NCBI GenBank assembly: GCA_021199355.1
Contig: JAJQIF010000009.1
Location: 62,001 to 126,000, forward strand
DNA length: 64,000 nt
Reading direction: 5' to 3'
From: Oscillospiraceae bacterium
GTDB lineage: Bacteria > Bacillota > Clostridia > Oscillospirales > Ruminococcaceae
The notes below the pieces were generated by a model, which was given only the letters and a program-made list of their open reading frames with translations, was not told the DNA's origin and did no database searches. How positions within the stretch are numbered: position 1 is the stretch's first letter; every line of letters starts with the position of its first letter. Below are positions 60,874 to 64,000 of this stretch, one piece after another. The translations under genes were made by a program, and so were the position numbers.

Positions 60874-61704
60874 ATGCCCGTCATCAAAGTCGATAATCTG
60901 ACCGACCCGAATCTCAAAATCTACACAAGCCTCACCCAAGCCCAGCTTCGCAACCGCTTGGAGCCCGAAAAGGGCATATTTATCGCCGAGAGCCCGAAGG
61001 TTATCGGCACGGCTCTTGACTGCGGATATGAGCCATTGTCGATGCTCACCGAGGAGCGGCATATAAACGGCGACGCAAGGGAAGTAATCGCCAGAAGTGG
61101 CGATATTCCCGTCTATACAGCCGACAGAGAGCTATTAAGCAGTCTCACCGGCTACGAGCTCACCCGTGGCGTCCTGTGTGCCTTCCGAAGACCCTTGCCG
61201 AAAACTCCCGAAGAAGTGACAAAGAACGCTTCAAGAATCGCCGTCCTTGAGGACATCGCCGACTCGACCAACATCGGCGCAATCTTCCGCTCGGCGGCGG
61301 CTCTGGGAATAGATGCGGTTCTCATAACCCCGTCCTGCTGTGACCCTCTTTGCAGAAGAGCGATAAGAGTCAGTATGGGGACGGTGTTCCAGGTTCCTTG
61401 GGCACAGATTGGTGAGGACTTCGCCGACTGGCACAGTCACGGCGCAGAGCTCTTGAGAAACCTCGGCTTCAAATCCGCCGCAATGGCGCTCTCGGACGAC
61501 TCAATCAGCGTCGATAATCCGGTTCTGAAGTCCGAGCCGAAGCTCGCGCTTGTCTTAGGAACCGAGGGCGACGGTCTAGCGAAGCACACAATCTCCACCT
61601 GCGATTATACAGTCAAAATCCCGATGCAGAACGGCGTCGATTCGCTTAACGTAGCGTCAGCGGCGGCACTTGCATTCTGGGAGACAAGACCAAAGAACAA
61701 ATAA
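60874..61704 (+). CDS. SpoU/TrmH family RNA 2'-O-methyltransferase
   Basis: This 276-residue SPOUT enzyme has an N-terminal substrate-binding domain (LRNRLEPEKGIFIAESPKVI), then motif 1 ADSTNIGAIFRSAAALGIDAVL, motif 2 LALVLGTEGDGL and motif 3 VKIPMQNGVDSLNVASAAAL. It methylates a ribose of rRNA or tRNA; the exact site is not predictable. TTGGAG precedes the ATG. A terminator follows. Confidence 0.92.
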   Translation: MPVIKVDNLTDPNLKIYTSLTQAQLRNRLEPEKGIFIAESPKVIGTALDCGYEPLSMLTEERHINGDAREVIARSGDIPVYTADRELLSSLTGYELTRGVLCAFRRPLPKTPEEVTKNASRIAVLEDIADSTNIGAIFRSAAALGIDAVLITPSCCDPLCRRAIRVSMGTVFQVPWAQIGEDFADWHSHGAELLRNLGFKSAAMALSDDSISVDNPVLKSEPKLALVLGTEGDGLAKHTISTCDYTVKIPMQNGVDSLNVASAAALAFWETRPKNK

Positions 61705-61746
61705 AAAAGTCCCACAAGCTGAGAATTTCAGCCTGTGGGATTTTTA
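61705..61746. terminator. Bidirectional terminator
   Basis: AAAAAGTCCCACA pairs with TGTGGGATTTTTA, with an inner GCTGA/TCAGC stem, between the convergent methyltransferase and GH9 genes. Confidence 0.9.
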
Positions 61747-61749
61747 TTG

Positions 61750-63357
61750 TCAGTTCAAGAGATACGCCGCCACGAACACTGCGGGCGAGTTCCAATATAT
61801 CGTGACTTCGTTTACGGAGTAGAGATCCTGGACGTCCGCAAAGCTCTTCATCGGAGGCGTGCCTTTCGGAATATACTTCGAGGCGACATCCTCAACCGGT
61901 CGGCGGTTCGCTCCTCCGCTCACAAATCCGGGGATGCACTCGTCGATTCCGTCAGCCGCCGCAGGACGTAGATGTGGATGCCCGATAGCCCTTTCGCCGT
62001 TGCCGGAAACATAGCTCATCCCGACGGCATTCACACCCATCAGAACATCGAACTGCCGTTTTGCGTAGACTTCGAATTCATGAGTGCCGCACAGCGTATC
62101 GCATACGGCGAAAATCATTCCGTGCTTCATAAGCCCCATGTTGCTACCCCAGCCGTAGTCCCGTTCGTCCATAGCCGCCATATAGCCGCTACGGTCGGCG
62201 AGCCACCTGAGCCGTTGAGCCTGACTTATAAACATGGATTTGAACGCCTCGGCGAGTTTGTCGTTTTCGGAAGCTCTTCCGCTTGTGAGATAAGCTAACG
62301 CCCCGAGCCCTCCGATAGAGCCGACTCCAAACTCGGTTCTTGGGAAGTCGTAGACAAGAAGCTCTTTCGCTTTTTCAAGATACTTTTCGTCTCCCGTCGC
62401 CGCGAACATCTCGGAATAAGCCCAGAAGCGATTGTCCTTGTCGCCGCCTTCGCCATAGCCGCCCGTTCCGCAACCCTCGGGGTTCCGGAAACCTATAAAC
62501 TGCGGATTCTCGTCGAGCCATTTTAGCGAAAGCTTCGCCGCATCAAGCAATTTTTCAGCATATTCAGCGTCAAATTCTTTATAAACCCGATAACCCAAGG
62601 CACAGACCGCCGCCAGATCGGCAGTAGCCATCGACGATATCGGCAGGAGATAGAGCGCTCCCATGTCCTTTTCCGGCATCACAAACCGTGCATGCTGAGC
62701 AGTCGAAACCTTGTGATAGACCGCACCATCCGCCTTCTGCATCTTCATCAGCCAGTCGAGCTCATACTTCACCTCCGACAGGAAATCCGGCATGCCGTTT
62801 CCGCTCTCGGGAATATTCAGGTCAAGATTCTTAAGCGCATTCGGATAGAGGATATAGGCATACAGAAGCTGAGCCGTCGCGCACGCTCCCGGCGTGACAT
62901 ATCGCCCGTAATCCCCGGCATCGTGCCATCCGCCCGAAACGTCTTTCTTAACGGTATGGTCAAACCATTCTGATGCCGGAGAAGTGTGGCAAGCGCCGTG
63001 CGTGAATTTTCCCGCATTTTCCGGCTTCAGTTCGCATCCGCATCTGAAATAGTAGTAAGCCCGAACCAAATCCCGAAGCGTCTTGTCAAGTGCATGTCTG
63101 CCGATTTTAAACAGTGGGGAAGTCGCATCTCCCGCAACAATCCTGTATTCGCCCTCAGTCTCGAATTCAGAGAAATCTGCTTTCCAGACCATATCTCCCG
63201 AGTTCTCATCAAACCCGAACCTTGTGCACTTGCCCTCGAAAGCGACATTGCCGTCGGCATCAATCACTTTGAAAGTCTCCGCCTGAAAGGGCAGAACAGC
63301 AATTTTCTCGGCTTTCGGGAGATACCCCGCCTGATTAACGTGTATCATATCAGCCAT
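61750..63357 (-). CDS. Glycoside hydrolase family 9 (intracellular)
   Basis: About 535 residues. The N-terminal Ig-like domain (VNQAGYLPKAEKIAVL ... ATSPLFKIGR) leads into a GH9 (alpha/alpha)6 barrel with the catalytic-base region GGWHDAGDYGRYV, HPHLRPAAADG and the acid-containing NEVTIYWNSPAVF at the end. No signal peptide is present, so it acts in the cytoplasm, presumably on imported cello- or other beta-glucan oligosaccharides. The ATG at 63357 overlaps the aldo/keto reductase gene by eight bases, so the two are coupled. Residues upstream of it in the open frame look non-coding. Confidence 0.88.
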   Translation of the reverse strand: MADMIHVNQAGYLPKAEKIAVLPFQAETFKVIDADGNVAFEGKCTRFGFDENSGDMVWKADFSEFETEGEYRIVAGDATSPLFKIGRHALDKTLRDLVRAYYYFRCGCELKPENAGKFTHGACHTSPASEWFDHTVKKDVSGGWHDAGDYGRYVTPGACATAQLLYAYILYPNALKNLDLNIPESGNGMPDFLSEVKYELDWLMKMQKADGAVYHKVSTAQHARFVMPEKDMGALYLLPISSMATADLAAVCALGYRVYKEFDAEYAEKLLDAAKLSLKWLDENPQFIGFRNPEGCGTGGYGEGGDKDNRFWAYSEMFAATGDEKYLEKAKELLVYDFPRTEFGVGSIGGLGALAYLTSGRASENDKLAEAFKSMFISQAQRLRWLADRSGYMAAMDERDYGWGSNMGLMKHGMIFAVCDTLCGTHEFEVYAKRQFDVLMGVNAVGMSYVSGNGERAIGHPHLRPAAADGIDECIPGFVSGGANRRPVEDVASKYIPKGTPPMKSFADVQDLYSVNEVTIYWNSPAVFVAAYLLN

Positions 63358-64000
63358 TAAGTGCTTCCTCGATAGCCCTGTTCTCGTCCTCACTGAAATC
63401 GAGCTTGTCTATTGCCGCAATGTCTTCCTCGACTTGTGAGAACCTGCTTGCGCCGATGATGACGGTTGCAACGGCGGGATTCTTCAGAACCCATGAAAGT
63501 GCCATCTGCGACATGCTCTGTCCACGGTTTTCAGCAATTTCCGAAAGCTTGTTAAGCTTCACTATGGTTTTCTCATCAAGCTGTCTGCCGAGGTATGAAT
63601 CTCCCTTGCCGATTCTCGAATCAGCGGGGATATTTTTGTTGTACTTACCGCTCAGGAGTCCCTGCGAGAGGGGAGAATATACCGCAAGCCCGACGCCGTT
63701 TTCGATAGCCCACTTGTCGAGCCTGTCGTCTTCAATCCAGCGGTTAATCATCGAGTAGGAAATCTGGTTGACGATAAACGGTGTGCCGAGCTCTCTTAAT
63801 GCGGCTGTAATCTCTTCCGCCTGAGACCTTGAATAATTTGAGATGCCGGCATAGAGTGCCTTGCCATGCCTTACAGCCGTGTCGAGCGCCATCGCGGTCT
63901 CATAAACAGGCGTCTCCGGGTCGGGAACGTGGTGATAGTAGATGTCGACATATTCGAGCCCCATTCTCTTGAGGCTCTGGTCGAGCGAAGCCAGAAGATA
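63350..64000 (-). CDS. Aldo/keto reductase, partial (5' end beyond window)
   Basis: At least 216 residues of the C-terminal part of an aldo/keto reductase resembling YghZ (L-glyceraldehyde-3-phosphate reductase): YVDIYYHHVPDPETPVYETAMALDTAVRHGKALYAGISNYS, VNQISYSMINRW, AVYSPLSQGLLSGKY, ATVIIGASRFSQVEEDI. The frame continues through the window edge, so the N-terminus with the catalytic Asp, Tyr and Lys is not seen. It is coupled to the GH9 gene downstream. Substrate unknown. Confidence 0.9.
   Translation of the reverse strand, partial: YLLASLDQSLKRMGLEYVDIYYHHVPDPETPVYETAMALDTAVRHGKALYAGISNYSRSQAEEITAALRELGTPFIVNQISYSMINRWIEDDRLDKWAIENGVGLAVYSPLSQGLLSGKYNKNIPADSRIGKGDSYLGRQLDEKTIVKLNKLSEIAENRGQSMSQMALSWVLKNPAVATVIIGASRFSQVEEDIAAIDKLDFSEDENRAIEEALNG

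Overview
The window (about 50% GC) reads as a chromosomal segment of a Gram-positive anaerobe of the class Clostridia, most likely a gut-type Oscillospiraceae/Ruminococcaceae relative. This is inferred from gene content and order: spoVB-hup-rqcP, gdpP-rplI-dnaB-tilS-hpt-ftsH, a short HisG with HisZ, a YerC/HisR-type repressor heading the his operon, ECF sigma/anti-sigma pairs, an NPxTG sortase signal and strong GGAGG ribosome binding sites. No phage, insertion sequence or CRISPR array was seen.

Layout. 1-7.7 kb (minus strand): rqcP, HU and a SpoVB-like flippase, a YwaF-type membrane protein, and a divergent type II topoisomerase pair (parE, parC). 7.7-10.2 kb: an ECF sigma factor with a large membrane-anchored anti-sigma-like protein. 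10.4-24.8 kb (plus): an ArgC-like protein without catalytic residues, hflX, a sugar nucleotidyltransferase/degenerate phosphomannomutase fusion, RNase J, then gdpP-rplI-dnaB-tilS-hpt-ftsH. 24.9-32.5 kb: uracil permease, Hsp20 beside a CIRCE-like operator, a DUF3737 protein, a MalY-type lyase, a MutS-like ATPase and two exported proteins. 32.6-42.3 kb (minus): asnA and a complete histidine operon, yerC/hisR-hisZGDCBHAF-hisIE-hisK. 42.4-49.4 kb: a zinc-ribbon membrane protein, pyruvate kinase, a fucose/arabinose isomerase-like protein, a lipoprotein, two tRNAs with a tRNA-derived scar, and a second ECF sigma/anti-sigma pair. 49.5-54.5 kb (minus): an overlapping cluster of an AsnC regulator, aminotransferase, ispE, a frameshifted radical-SAM gene and an ABC transporter. 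54.7-60.1 kb (plus): an ABC / DUF1854 / ABC module. 60.1-64 kb: two AT-rich small genes, a SpoU methyltransferase, an intracellular GH9 enzyme and a partial aldo/keto reductase.

Two candidates for an undescribed system stand out. First, a near-identical 30-bp element occurs upstream of three separated transcription units: the ECF sigma/anti-sigma pair, a sortase-type surface protein and a lipoprotein. It looks like an ECF promoter and would define a small cell-envelope regulon. Second, the ABC-DUF1854-ABC module carries homologous N-terminal domains and zinc ribbons on both half-transporters. Other points of interest are two genes whose best start codon is ACG behind a good Shine-Dalgarno sequence, an ArgC paralogue lacking Cys and His, a recurring two-hairpin terminator module that begins at stop codons, and a His repressor operator lying on its own -10 box.
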